This document shows positions 1 to 8,507 of a stretch of 64,000 nt of DNA, one piece after another (positions within the stretch are counted from its first letter, which is position 1; each line of letters starts with the position of its first letter). A model generated the notes under the pieces. It saw only the letters and a list, made by a program, of their open reading frames with translations. It had not been told where the DNA came from and did not search any database. The position numbers were made by a program, and so were the translations under genes. This DNA comes from Micromonospora sp. U21 (GTDB lineage Bacteria > Actinomycetota > Actinomycetes > Mycobacteriales > Micromonosporaceae), in the NCBI RefSeq assembly GCF_018070045.1, contig NZ_JAGPYK010000001.1:310001-374000 (forward strand), given 5' to 3'.

Positions 1-335
1 ACCACGTGGTCTGCTGCGACCCGGAGGAGCGGCTGGTGATCAACGGCAAGTCGCTCGACGAGCCGTACATCTTCTCGATGGACGGGGTCCGCGACAAGCC
101 GGCCGACCAGGAATTCGACATCACCGTGCCGAAGGGGCGGCTGTGGGTGATGGGCGACCACCGGTCCGCCTCGGGCGACTCGCTGGAGCACTGGCAGCAG
201 TCCGGGCAGAACATCACCGAGGCCACCATCGGAGAGGACGAGGTGGTCGGGCGGGCGTTCACCGTGTTCTGGCCGGTCAACCGGGCCACCTGGCTGACCG
301 TGCCGGATCAGTACGACGGCATCCCGAAGCCGTAG
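1..335 (+). CDS. lepB: Signal peptidase I, C-terminal part (cut by window start)
   Basis: This is the last ~110 residues of a type I signal peptidase, the membrane serine protease that removes signal peptides outside the membrane. The motif GDHRSASGDS near the visible middle matches the conserved box E of the family (GDNR..S.DS). The catalytic Ser and Lys lie upstream of the window and cannot be checked. The reading frame is open from the first base and stops at a TAG at 333-335. A signal peptidase gene upstream of rnhB is the usual actinobacterial arrangement, which supports the call. Confidence 0.85.
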   Translation, partial: HVVCCDPEERLVINGKSLDEPYIFSMDGVRDKPADQEFDITVPKGRLWVMGDHRSASGDSLEHWQQSGQNITEATIGEDEVVGRAFTVFWPVNRATWLTVPDQYDGIPKP

Positions 336-384
336 GCCGACGGGGGCGTGGGCGATCCGCCGCCGGTCTGGCAGGCTGGGGGCC

Positions 385-873
385 GTGACCGTCTACACCC
401 CTCGACGCGCCGCACGCGTGCTGCTCGTCGACGCGGCCGGCCGCGTCCTGCTCTTCAACGGCTTCGACCCGGCCCGCCCCGGGCACCGCTACTGGTTCAC
501 CATTGGCGGTGGGCTGGATCCGGCGGAGTCACCGGCGGCGGGCGCGGCCCGGGAGCTGGCCGAGGAGACCGGGTTGCGGCTCGACCCCGCCGAACTGGGC
601 GAGCCGGTCTGGTCCGAAACGACCGAGTTCCCGTTCGACGGTGTGTGGTACCGCCAGCAGCAGGTCTTCTTCCTGGTCCGGGTGCCGTCGTGGCAGGTGG
701 ACACCGCGGGTTTCGACGACGTCGAGCGGCGCAGCATCGCCGGTCACCGCTGGTGGTCGCCGGACAAGCTGGCGGCCACCGATGAGCGGTACTACCCGGC
801 CGAGCTGCCCGCCCTGCTGACCAGGCTCCTACGACCGACCGCCGGCGTCGACCGGGACGAGGCCACGTGCTGA
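385..873 (+). CDS. Nudix hydrolase
   Basis: A 162-residue protein with a complete Nudix box (G-x5-E-x7-REL-x-EE-x-G-L) at about residues 39-61, so a metal-dependent hydrolase of a nucleoside-diphosphate-linked compound. The substrate cannot be read from the sequence. The GTG start at 385 is the first reasonable one and gives MTVYTPRRAARVLLVD, a normal first beta strand for the fold. Its last 7 bases overlap rnhB, so the two genes are probably translated together. It lies 49 bp after the signal peptidase gene on the same strand. Confidence 0.85.
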   Translation: MTVYTPRRAARVLLVDAAGRVLLFNGFDPARPGHRYWFTIGGGLDPAESPAAGAARELAEETGLRLDPAELGEPVWSETTEFPFDGVWYRQQQVFFLVRVPSWQVDTAGFDDVERRSIAGHRWWSPDKLAATDERYYPAELPALLTRLLRPTAGVDRDEATC

Positions 874-1679
874 CCCCGCCGCGCACCGTCGTGCGCCGGG
901 AGGCCGGGCTGTACGCGCTGGAGCGGGCGTTGCAACGGCGCGGCTTCCGGCAGGTCGCCGGCGCCGACGAGGCCGGCCGGGGCGCGTGCGCCGGTCCGCT
1001 GGTCGCCGCCGCGGCGGTGCTGCCCGAGGGGCGACGCGGCGAGATCGAGGGCCTGGCCGACTCAAAGCTGCTCACCCCGGCCAGCCGGGAGCGGGTGTAC
1101 GCGGAGGTCGTCGACCGCGCGCTGGCGTACGCCGTGGTGGTCATCCCGGCCGAGGAGGTCGACGCCCGGGGGTTGCACGTGTGCAACCTGTCCGCGATGC
1201 GCCGGGCGCTCGCCTCGCTCACCACCCGGCCGGAGTACGTGCTGACCGACGGCTTCGGCGTGGACGGCCTGGGCGTGCCGGGGCTGGCGGTGTGGAAGGG
1301 TGACCGGGTGGCAGCCTGCGTGGCGGCGGCCAGCGTGCTCGCCAAGGTCACCCGGGACCGGATCATGGTGGAGTTGGACGGGGTGTTCCCGGCGTACGGC
1401 TTCGCCGAGCACAAGGGCTACATCACCCCGGAGCACTCCGCGGCGCTGCGGGAGCACGGGCCGTGCCGGGAGCACCGGTTCTCGTACGTCAACGTCGCCG
1501 CGGTCTCCGGCCGCGACGGCCGGCCGCCGCGCGCCCGGCGGCCCGTCCATCCGGGCCCGGACGAGCCGATGGAGCGCTCCTGGGCGTCAGGGAGTACCGT
1601 CGGCGTGGCGTTGGGCGAGCAGCTTCGGCCTCCGGCGCCGGTGGGGGAAGATGTGGTCATGGAAGGCGGAGTGCGATGA
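867..1679 (+). CDS. rnhB: Ribonuclease HII
   Basis: A 270-residue RNase HII, which removes ribonucleotides from DNA and RNA from RNA-DNA hybrids in the cytoplasm. The family motif VAGADEAGRGACAGPLVAA is at about residues 30-48 and contains the first catalytic Asp-Glu pair; the later acidic sites (DSK, and D in VTRDRIM) are also present. The start is a GTG overlapping the end of the Nudix gene by 7 bp. The protein is somewhat longer than the ~200-240 residues usual for RNase HII because of a C-terminal tail after SYVNVAAV that looks low in complexity. Its stop overlaps the next start (ATGA), which indicates translational coupling. Confidence 0.95.
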   Translation: MLTPPRTVVRREAGLYALERALQRRGFRQVAGADEAGRGACAGPLVAAAAVLPEGRRGEIEGLADSKLLTPASRERVYAEVVDRALAYAVVVIPAEEVDARGLHVCNLSAMRRALASLTTRPEYVLTDGFGVDGLGVPGLAVWKGDRVAACVAAASVLAKVTRDRIMVELDGVFPAYGFAEHKGYITPEHSAALREHGPCREHRFSYVNVAAVSGRDGRPPRARRPVHPGPDEPMERSWASGSTVGVALGEQLRPPAPVGEDVVMEGGVR

Positions 1680-1999
1680 GCGCGGAAGATCTCGAGAAGT
1701 ACGAGACCGAGATGGAGCTGCAGCTCTACCGGGAGTACCGCGACATTGTCCGCCAGTTCTCCTACGTGGTGGAGACGGAGCGCCGGTTCTACCTGGCCAA
1801 CCAGGTCGACCTACACGTGCGCAACTCCGACGGCGAGGTTTACTTCGAGGTCGAGATGCACGATGCCTGGGTGTGGGACATGTACCGTCCTGCCCGCTTC
1901 GTGAAGAACGTCCGGGTGATGACCTTCAAGGACGTCAACGTCGAGGAGCTGGAGAAGCCCGACATCTCGCTGCCCGCCGACTCCGGCTTCGGCGGCTGA
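1676..1999 (+). CDS. DUF2469 family protein
   Basis: A 107-residue acidic protein of the actinobacterial DUF2469 family, which usually follows rnhB. It has no signal peptide or membrane segment and no assigned biochemical function. Characteristic stretches are LEKYETEMELQLYREYRD and the W/Y-rich DAWVWDMYRPARFVKNV. The ATG at 1676 was chosen because it forms an ATGA overlap with rnhB and gives a product of normal length; a longer in-frame extension upstream reads antisense-like sequence inside rnhB and is not convincing. Confidence 0.9.
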   Translation: MSAEDLEKYETEMELQLYREYRDIVRQFSYVVETERRFYLANQVDLHVRNSDGEVYFEVEMHDAWVWDMYRPARFVKNVRVMTFKDVNVEELEKPDISLPADSGFGG

Positions 2000-2062
2000 C
2001 CGCGCCCGTACGGCCCGGCGGTGCCACGAGCCCCCCACCCGTGGCGTAGCCCTCGCTGCCGG

Positions 2063-3238
2063 TCACTCGGCCGGCACCACGACCTCTACCCGCTGCACCA
2101 GGTTGTTGGCGAAGCCGCCCCGGTTCCACGGCTGCTCGACCGGCTGGGTCCGCCCGGAGGCGTCCGTCGCCCGCGCGCTGAGCACGTACCGGCCCGGCGT
2201 CGCGGTCCACTCGTGCCGCCACCGTCGCCAGGCGAAGTCGCCCTCCGCGGCGTCCAACTCGGCCAGCGTCCAGCTCGTCCCGCCGTCGATGGTCACCTCC
2301 ACGGCAACCACCGGCGCGTGCCCCGACCAGGCTCGACCGTCCAGAGTGCACGGCCCCGGCCGGAGCACCCGGCGGCGGGACATGAAGTCGGGGAAGCCGG
2401 GCGGGCGGACCAGCGCGCGTGGCTCGATCCGGGTGACCGGAACGCCCGGGTCGCCGGCGTCGCGGCGCAGCCGGTAGGCGACCGCGTTCTGGTAACCCTC
2501 GAACGGCTCGGTCCGGACCTCCACCGAGTGGAGCCACTTCACGTGCGCCATGCCGTACCAGCCCGGCACGATCAGCCGCAGCGGCGCACCGTGCTGCGGC
2601 AGCAGGGGAGCGCCGTTCATCTCGTACGCCAGCAGCACCTCCTCGCGCAGCGCGTCGGCGACCGGCAGCCCGCGCTGGTAGTCCTGCTCCACCCCGCGCT
2701 CGACGCCGTGATCGGCGCCGGTGAAGACCACGTCGACCGCGTCCGGCCCGAGACCCGCCTCGCGCAGCAGCGGCGCCAACGGTGTGCCGGTCCACTCGGC
2801 GTTGCCGACCGCCTCAACCAGCCAGGGCTGGCTGACCGGCCGGGGGTGCAACAGGGCCCGACCGTTGCCCGCGCACTCCAGGGTGACCCGGTGGGTGACC
2901 CTGGGCCGCTCACGAAGCTCCGCGAGGCTGACGGTCAGCGGCCGGTCCACCGCGCCGCCGACGGCCAGCGCGTGCGTGGCCGGGTCCAGCTCCGGGATGT
3001 CGTAGTGGGTGAGCAGGTAGTGCAGCCCCGCCGGGGTGACGTCGTAGCGCAGCGCCTCGAGCGGGATGCCGTGGTTGCGGGCGGCGAGCTGCAACTCCTC
3101 GGGGCTGATCGCCTCGTCCGGCTCGGCGAGCCGGGACGGGCCGCTCACCTCGGCCACCGTCGGCGCGCCGCCGGCCTCGAGGTGCGGGGTCGAGTCGTCC
3201 TGCTGAGACCCCGGTGTCCGGTCATCGACAGTGGTCAT
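2063..3238 (-). CDS. Sulfite-oxidase-type molybdopterin oxidoreductase
   Basis: A 391-residue protein with the oxidoreductase molybdopterin-binding domain (about residues 70-265) followed by a Mo-cofactor dimerisation domain (about 280-385). The conserved Cys that ligates molybdenum is in VTLECAGNGR, and GWYGMAHVKWL is the second hallmark of the family. There is no twin-arginine signal at the N terminus, so the protein is probably cytoplasmic, unlike many sulfite dehydrogenases. The substrate is not evident. It is convergent with the DUF2469 gene and is not part of the usual rnhB neighbourhood, so it is probably an insertion here. Confidence 0.9.
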   Translation of the reverse strand: MTTVDDRTPGSQQDDSTPHLEAGGAPTVAEVSGPSRLAEPDEAISPEELQLAARNHGIPLEALRYDVTPAGLHYLLTHYDIPELDPATHALAVGGAVDRPLTVSLAELRERPRVTHRVTLECAGNGRALLHPRPVSQPWLVEAVGNAEWTGTPLAPLLREAGLGPDAVDVVFTGADHGVERGVEQDYQRGLPVADALREEVLLAYEMNGAPLLPQHGAPLRLIVPGWYGMAHVKWLHSVEVRTEPFEGYQNAVAYRLRRDAGDPGVPVTRIEPRALVRPPGFPDFMSRRRVLRPGPCTLDGRAWSGHAPVVAVEVTIDGGTSWTLAELDAAEGDFAWRRWRHEWTATPGRYVLSARATDASGRTQPVEQPWNRGGFANNLVQRVEVVVPAE

Positions 3239-3371
3239 AGGGGCCTCCCCGGTTCGGACGGCGGCGCTGCGCTCGCACGCGGACCAGCCTAGGCCCTCTG
3301 CGCGGGTCCGAGCGTGGCCCGGTGAGCGGGCCCCTTCGACCCCGCGCGGGTGACGGCGCCGCCGGGCAGGG

Positions 3372-4004
3372 TCAGCGGGGGAGGAAGTGGAACATCGTCA
3401 CCTTGGGCGGCAGCGGCCGGGGACGGCCGAGGTGACGGTGCACGCCGACGCCGACCCGGTCCGCCGGGGTACCTACCGCGACCGGCGTGAATCCCTCCTG
3501 CGCGAACCAGTCACAGATGGTGGGCACCAGGTCGGGCTCGCGGCGATGCCGGGTCCAGATCACCGTGCCGCCGCTCGCGCAGAGCGCGGCGGTGTGCCCC
3601 ACGGTGGCCCGGACGTGGGCGTCCGACACGTTGCCGAACACCCCGCAGAGCAGCACGAGGTCGGCCGGGACCAGATCGGCGTACGCGTCGGTCACCGCCG
3701 CGTCGCCGACCACCACCTGTACGCCGGTGAGTCCGGTCGCCCGGGCGGCGTCCTCGGCCACCCCGGCGTTGCGGGGGTCCAACTCGACCAGGCGGGCGGT
3801 CACGTCGTCGCGGCGCGGATGGGTGGCGAGCACCGGGATCAGGTCCCGACCCTGACCGGCGCAGACGCTGATCACCCGGAGCGGCCCAGTCGGCGCTCGG
3901 TCCAGTGCCGCCCGAACCTGCCCCTGCACCTCGGCCAGGCGGGCGGCCAGCGCCGACCCCGGCTGGTCGTAGTCGTCGTGCCAGGCGAGCCAGTCCCGAG
4001 CCAT
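3372..4004 (-). CDS. Class I SAM-dependent methyltransferase
   Basis: A 210-residue protein with a Rossmann-type SAM-binding motif (ISVCAGQGRDLIPVL, about residues 45-59), the acidic residue after strand 2 (ARLVELDP) and VVVGDA before strand 4. The target is unknown. The ATG at 4004 is preferred because the longer frame upstream runs through antisense sequence of the neighbouring genes. It is divergent from the M23 peptidase gene (start 4147), and the ~140 bp between them must hold both promoters. Confidence 0.8.
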   Translation of the reverse strand: MARDWLAWHDDYDQPGSALAARLAEVQGQVRAALDRAPTGPLRVISVCAGQGRDLIPVLATHPRRDDVTARLVELDPRNAGVAEDAARATGLTGVQVVVGDAAVTDAYADLVPADLVLLCGVFGNVSDAHVRATVGHTAALCASGGTVIWTRHRREPDLVPTICDWFAQEGFTPVAVGTPADRVGVGVHRHLGRPRPLPPKVTMFHFLPR

Positions 4005-4146
4005 CTGCCCAGCATAGGCAGCGTCAGCCGGCCCGCGACATAGCAGATCATCGAGGGCATGGGTGGTCGTCCACAGCACCTCGACTTGTCCACAGCTCGG
4101 CCGCTCAGCGTGGCAGGCGGTCCAGGCCCGGTCGCAGGCTGACGTC

Positions 4147-4827
4147 ATGCGACCACCATCCGCCCCGCGTGCCGTCTCGATCCGCCGCGCCGTCCTGCTC
4201 TGCGCCGCGTTCCCGCTCGCGCTGGCCGTCCAGCTCTGCGGCCTGGCGCTGCTGGTCGCGGTGCTGCCCGGTCGCGCGCCGACGCTGGTCGTGCCGGTCG
4301 CGGTCGTGGCACCCGCCCCAACGGACGCCGGCCCGGGGCGGTTCCGCTGGCCGGTCGACGGGCCGCCCCGCCCGGTGCGCCGATTCGACCCGCCGCCCCG
4401 GCCGTGGCTGGCCGGGCACCGGGGGGTGGACCTGGCCGCCCCGCCCGGAGCGGTGGTCCGCAGCGCCGGGCCGGGCACGGTGCTCTTCGCGGGCATGGTG
4501 GCCGGCCGACCGGTGGTCACCGTGGAGCACGCCGGCGGGCTGCGTACCACCCACGAGCCGGTGCGACCGGCGGTACGTCCCGGCCAGCCGGTCGCCGCCG
4601 GTGCGCCGCTGGGCGAGCTGCTGCCCGGGCATCCGGGCTGCGCGGCCGTGGCCTGCCTGCACTGGGGCCTGCGCCGGGGAGTGGAATACCTCGACCCGCT
4701 GGCCCTGCTCGGCCTCGGCCCGGTGCGCCTGCTCCCGGTTGGCGGGGTCAGCGCTGGGCGAGCAGTGCCGGCAGCCGTACGGCCAGCCGTTCGTACTCGT
4801 CGGCGGCGTTGTAGACCTGACCGGTGA
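4147..4827 (+). CDS. M23 (LytM-type) peptidase with CxH instead of HxH
   Basis: A 226-residue protein with an N-terminal hydrophobic signal or anchor (about residues 15-42) and an M23 domain, so it probably acts outside the membrane on peptidoglycan. The zinc site HRGVDLAA (about residue 91) and the THEP histidine (about 134) are present, but the final HxH motif reads CLH (about 169-171). The zinc ligand is kept while the other histidine is Cys; this variant is, to my knowledge, shared by the small M23 proteins found near rpsB in actinobacteria. The ATG at 4147 precedes the signal segment directly. The 3' end overlaps the aminotransferase gene by 80 bp in convergent orientation. Confidence 0.8.
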   Translation: MRPPSAPRAVSIRRAVLLCAAFPLALAVQLCGLALLVAVLPGRAPTLVVPVAVVAPAPTDAGPGRFRWPVDGPPRPVRRFDPPPRPWLAGHRGVDLAAPPGAVVRSAGPGTVLFAGMVAGRPVVTVEHAGGLRTTHEPVRPAVRPGQPVAAGAPLGELLPGHPGCAAVACLHWGLRRGVEYLDPLALLGLGPVRLLPVGGVSAGRAVPAAVRPAVRTRRRRCRPDR

Positions 4828-5929
4828 GTCGCAGCCACCCTCGACCGTTCCAGCTCATCACCGCCACCTCGGCGGCGAGCCGCTCGGCGATGCGGGTCTG
4901 TAGCGCCCGCGCCTCGTCGATGGTGGTGGCCATGCCGGTCGGCAGTGGAATGACGCGCAGAGCCACCGCGGGTCCGCCGGGGTCGGGCAGCTGGGCGGGA
5001 GGCACCCCCAGCGCGTCCCCCACCACCCGCTGGCCGTACGCGGCGAGCGCGGCGTTGTGCTCGCGGACCCGGTCGACGCCCAGGCTGCGCAGCGTGAACA
5101 GGCCAGCCGGGGCGGCCAGCCACGAGGTGTAGTCCAGGGTGGCCTGCCATTCGACCCGAGCCGGGAAACCGGCGTCCTGCTCCCACGAGACCACCAGCGG
5201 CTCGATTCGGTCCCGCCACGGCGCGGTCACCGCGAGCAGGGCGGTACCGCGTGGGGCGTACCCCCACTTGTGCAGGTTGCCCACCCAGAAGTCGGCGCCG
5301 ATGCTGCTGACCGGGGTCGGCAGCATGCCCGGCGCGTGCGCGGCGTCCACCAGGACCGGAACGCCGTGTTCGCGGGCCACCCCGACGATGGCGGCGGCCG
5401 GGAAGAGCCGGGCGGTGGCCGAGGTGAGCTGATCGACGACGAGGAGCCGGGTCCGCCCCGGGCGCAGGCCCGCGCGGATGGTCTGCACGATCTGCTCGTC
5501 GGTGGCGGCCAGCGGGATCGGCAGGACCCGGCTGGCCGCCCCGGTCCGGCGGCACTCCCGCTGGATGGCCAGGCTCACCGCCCCGTACCCGTGGTCGGTG
5601 CTGAGCACCTCGTCGCCGGGCTGCAGCCCCAGCGACTGGAGCACCACCGCGACGCCCGTGGTGGTGTTGCCGACCAGAGCGCTGCCGTCCGGGTCGGCGC
5701 CGAGGAAACCGGCCAGGTGCCGGCGGGTGTGCGCGATCCGGTCGACCAGCCCCTGGGTGAAGAATCGCAGCGGGTTGGCCTCCATCTCGTCGCGCAGCCG
5801 CTGTTGGGCTCGCTGCACGCCGATCGGCACCGCGCCGAACGAGCCGTGGTTGAGGTGGCTGACCGCCGGGTCGAGGGAGAAGAGCAGGCGGGCGCCCGGG
5901 ATCGGCTCGGGGGGCTGCGGGACGCTCAC
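4748..5929 (-). CDS. PLP-dependent class V aminotransferase / isopenicillin N epimerase-like
   Basis: A 393-residue fold-type I PLP enzyme. The Schiff-base lysine is in GNLHKWGYAPRG, and VLVDAAHAPGM carries the Asp that contacts the PLP ring nitrogen. LDPAVSHLNHGSFG near the N terminus is typical of the isopenicillin-N-epimerase-like branch, whose members also include cysteine desulfurase-like enzymes. No beta-lactam genes are near, so the epimerase name should be read only as a family label. It is a stand-alone leftward gene with 124 bp to the end of xerC. Confidence 0.85.
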   Translation of the reverse strand: MSVPQPPEPIPGARLLFSLDPAVSHLNHGSFGAVPIGVQRAQQRLRDEMEANPLRFFTQGLVDRIAHTRRHLAGFLGADPDGSALVGNTTTGVAVVLQSLGLQPGDEVLSTDHGYGAVSLAIQRECRRTGAASRVLPIPLAATDEQIVQTIRAGLRPGRTRLLVVDQLTSATARLFPAAAIVGVAREHGVPVLVDAAHAPGMLPTPVSSIGADFWVGNLHKWGYAPRGTALLAVTAPWRDRIEPLVVSWEQDAGFPARVEWQATLDYTSWLAAPAGLFTLRSLGVDRVREHNAALAAYGQRVVGDALGVPPAQLPDPGGPAVALRVIPLPTGMATTIDEARALQTRIAERLAAEVAVMSWNGRGWLRLTGQVYNAADEYERLAVRLPALLAQR

Positions 5930-6053
5930 CCGATGATCGTAACCGCCGGTCGATCACCCCTGAGTGGTTCGCTCATCGGGTAGGGCGCCCGCCGGGGGCG
6001 CTCCTGTGCTCGGCGGCGGGTGGCCGGTCCGGTGCGAGGCGGCCTGGCCCGGG

Positions 6054-7154
6054 TCAGGCGCGCGGGTGAGCCTGGCGGTAGGCAGCGCGCAACCGCTCCA
6101 CCGAGACGTGTGTGTAGATCTGCGTGCTGGCCAGCGACGAGTGACCGAGCAGTTCCTGCACCGCGCGCAGGTCAGCACCGCCTTCCAGGAGGTGGGTGGC
6201 GGCGGAGTGGCGCAGCCCGTGCGGGCTGGTCCGGGGGAGGCCGGTGGCTTCGGCGTACCCGCCGACGATCTGACGCGCGGTGGTCGGGTTGAGCCGGCCG
6301 CCCCGGACGCCGAGCAGCAGCGCGCCGCCCGAGCTGGTGCCAACCAGCGCCGGGCGGCCCTGGCGCAGCCAGTCGTCCAGCGCTCGCTGGGCGGGCACCC
6401 CGTACGGCACCGAGCGCTCCCGACCGCCCTTGCCGAACACCCGGATCACCCGGCGGCCGTGGTCGACGTCCCCGATGTCCAATCCGCAGGCCTCGCTGAT
6501 CCGCACGCCGGTGGCGTAAAGCAGTTCCAGCAGCACCCGGTCCCGCAGTGGCACCGCCGCGGCAGCCGCCCCTTCCGCCGGGCCGGGCTTCGCCGCGTCC
6601 GGCGTTGCCCCTGCCGGTGTCTGCCCTGCCAGTGTCTGCCCTGCCGGTGTCTGCCCTGCCGGTGTCTGCCTGGCCGGTGTCGGCTCAGCCGTTGTCAGCC
6701 CGGTCGATGCGGAAGCTGAGGGTAGCCGGATTGGGGCCTCGACCAGGGCGGCGGCCTGGTCGGCGCGCAGGACGGTGGGCAGTTCCCGGTGCGCGCGAGG
6801 GCTGGCCAGCGCGGCGCCCACGTCGGCGGCGAGCAGGCCGGCGCGATGCGCCCAGGCGCTGAACGCTCGCGCCGACGCGGCCCGCCGGGCCAGCGACGTG
6901 CGGGCGGCACCCGTCGTCCGCTGCCGGGCCAGCCAGCTACGCAGCACCGACAGGTCAAGCTCGGCCAGGTCGACACAGCCCATCCGAACGGCATGGTCGA
7001 GCAGCGAGACCAGATCCGTGACGTACGCGCGGACGGTGTGCGCCGACCGGTTGCGGACCCGGGACAGGTGGTCGGCGAAGTCGTCGACCGCGTCGCGCAG
7101 CGTTGGCGGAAGCTCCTGGTGGATGGCCCGGGTGCCCCGGACGGGTCGGCTCAT
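6054..7154 (-). CDS. xerC: Tyrosine recombinase, XerC-like, with expanded linker
   Basis: A 366-residue tyrosine recombinase, longer than the ~300 residues usual for XerC. The N-terminal core-binding domain covers about residues 20-145 and the catalytic domain about 200-366. All catalytic residues are visible: Arg in TGVRISEACG, Lys in GKGGRER, HGLRH, LGHSSL and the nucleophile Tyr in QIYTHVS. The extra length is an interdomain linker made largely of five-residue repeats of the TPAGQ type (about residues 160-185). It is the last gene of the leftward yraN-comM-dprA-xerC group and probably resolves chromosome dimers at dif. Confidence 0.9.
   Translation of the reverse strand: MSRPVRGTRAIHQELPPTLRDAVDDFADHLSRVRNRSAHTVRAYVTDLVSLLDHAVRMGCVDLAELDLSVLRSWLARQRTTGAARTSLARRAASARAFSAWAHRAGLLAADVGAALASPRAHRELPTVLRADQAAALVEAPIRLPSASASTGLTTAEPTPARQTPAGQTPAGQTLAGQTPAGATPDAAKPGPAEGAAAAAVPLRDRVLLELLYATGVRISEACGLDIGDVDHGRRVIRVFGKGGRERSVPYGVPAQRALDDWLRQGRPALVGTSSGGALLLGVRGGRLNPTTARQIVGGYAEATGLPRTSPHGLRHSAATHLLEGGADLRAVQELLGHSSLASTQIYTHVSVERLRAAYRQAHPRA
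6604..6680. repeat. 15-bp tandem repeat inside xerC
   Basis: Four to five near-identical copies of a 15-bp unit, read on the plus strand as CTGCCGGTGTCTGCC with single-base variants. On the coding strand the unit gives TPAGQ. The period is a multiple of three, so copy-number change keeps the frame. It lies in the linker between the two recombinase domains. Confidence 0.9.
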
Positions 7155-7235
7155 CGCCGCCAGGCCGGCGGCGTCATGGTGCGGGCCGGTCGATGGGCTC
7201 GCGCACCCCCGGGGACAGCTGGCACGGCAACCAGC

Positions 7236-8507
7236 CTACGGCCGCGCGTCGCCCACCGCCGGCCGCGACAGTGCCGGTGTCGTCGGTGCCGGTGAGGTCG
7301 GTGTCGGTGTCGGGCTGGCGGACGTCGCGCGCTTCTGTCTGGCGGGCGGGGCGAGGGCGTAGCCGTCGTCGCGGCGGACCACCAGGGACAGCTCCTCCAG
7401 GAGGGACAGTTTGCGCAGTGCGGTGCGCACGTCGACACGGGCCCGGGCCGCCAGCCCGTCCACGCCGAGCGCGCCCCGCCGGGGCAGCGCCTCCAGCAGC
7501 GACCGCGCGTCGTCGTCGAGGGCGTCGGCCGGTCTCTGTGGGCCCCGAGCCAGCGGCGCCAGGTCGGCGCCGATCCGGCCCACCTCCTCGAGCACGTGCG
7601 CCACTCCGGTGACGAGGCGGGCCTTCGGGAACTCGCGGAGGAGTTCGTGCGCGCCGACGGACATCGCCGAGGTCACCGGCCCGGGCACCACCATGGCCGC
7701 CCGGCCGGTGTAGATGGCCCGCCGAGCGGTCTGCGTCGCGCCGCTACGCGCGGACGCCTCCACCACGACGGTGCCGAGGGTGCCACCGGCGATGACCCGG
7801 TTGCGAATCAGGAACCGGGGTCGCAGCGGCTCCGCTCCGGGCGGCCACTCGCTGACCAGCAGCCCGGTGTCGGCGATCTGGTCGAAGAGCGCGGTGTTGC
7901 CCATCGGGTACGGCCGATCCAGCCCGCATGCCAGCACCGCGACGGTCAGCCCCCCGGCGTTGAGGGCGCCCCGGTGGGCGGCCGCGTCGATGCCGAACGC
8001 GCCTCCGGAGACCACCGTCCAGTCCCGCTCGGCCAGCCCGTACCCCAATTCGGTGGCGACGTGCTGGCCGTAGCCGGTGGCCGCCCGCGCCCCGACCACG
8101 GCCACCGAGCGTTCCAGCGCCTCGCCCAGCGGCCAGCTCCCGCGCACCCAGAAGCAGAGCGGCGGCGCGGTCTCGCCGTCCACCCGGCGGGTGACGTCCG
8201 GCAGTTGGAGCGTGGCAAGGCCGGCCACTCGGGCCGGCCACTCGTCGTCGTCGGGCGTGACCAAGCGGGCGCCGAGACGGTCTGCCCGGTCCAGTGCCTC
8301 GGCCGCCACCGCCCGGGCGTCGGCGGCGGCCGACCGGGCGGCGACGGTGGTGTGCAGCCAGCCGTCCGGGCTCCCGCCGTCGAGCAGCAGATCCAGCGCC
8401 GCCACCGGGCCCAGCCGCTGGACCAGCCGGTGCACCGCGCGGGTGCCCGGCTCGGCCAGCCAGGTCAGCGCCACCCGCGCCACCCGGCGTTCCTCCTCAG
8501 CGCTCAC
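7236..8507 (-). CDS. dprA: DNA processing protein DprA
   Basis: A 423-residue DprA, the loader of RecA onto incoming single-stranded DNA. The extended Rossmann domain is clear: [14 protein letters not shown] and [18 protein letters not shown], followed by [13 protein letters not shown]-terminal winged-helix-like segment is followed by a Thr/Pro-rich tail. The GTG at 8507 was chosen because it makes a GTGA overlap with the normal end of comM. In this sequence the upstream frame is also open into comM because of the comM lesion, so a longer fused product is formally possible. Confidence 0.9.
   Translation of the reverse strand: MSAEEERRVARVALTWLAEPGTRAVHRLVQRLGPVAALDLLLDGGSPDGWLHTTVAARSAAADARAVAAEALDRADRLGARLVTPDDDEWPARVAGLATLQLPDVTRRVDGETAPPLCFWVRGSWPLGEALERSVAVVGARAATGYGQHVATELGYGLAERDWTVVSGGAFGIDAAAHRGALNAGGLTVAVLACGLDRPYPMGNTALFDQIADTGLLVSEWPPGAEPLRPRFLIRNRVIAGGTLGTVVVEASARSGATQTARRAIYTGRAAMVVPGPVTSAMSVGAHELLREFPKARLVTGVAHVLEEVGRIGADLAPLARGPQRPADALDDDARSLLEALPRRGALGVDGLAARARVDVRTALRKLSLLEELSLVVRRDDGYALAPPARQKRATSASPTPTPTSPAPTTPALSRPAVGDARP

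Noticed and set aside
3372-5957. Single 861-codon gene on the minus strand
   Set aside because: Only its last 210 codons encode a methyltransferase; the rest is an out-of-frame reading of the aminotransferase gene and antisense of the M23 gene.
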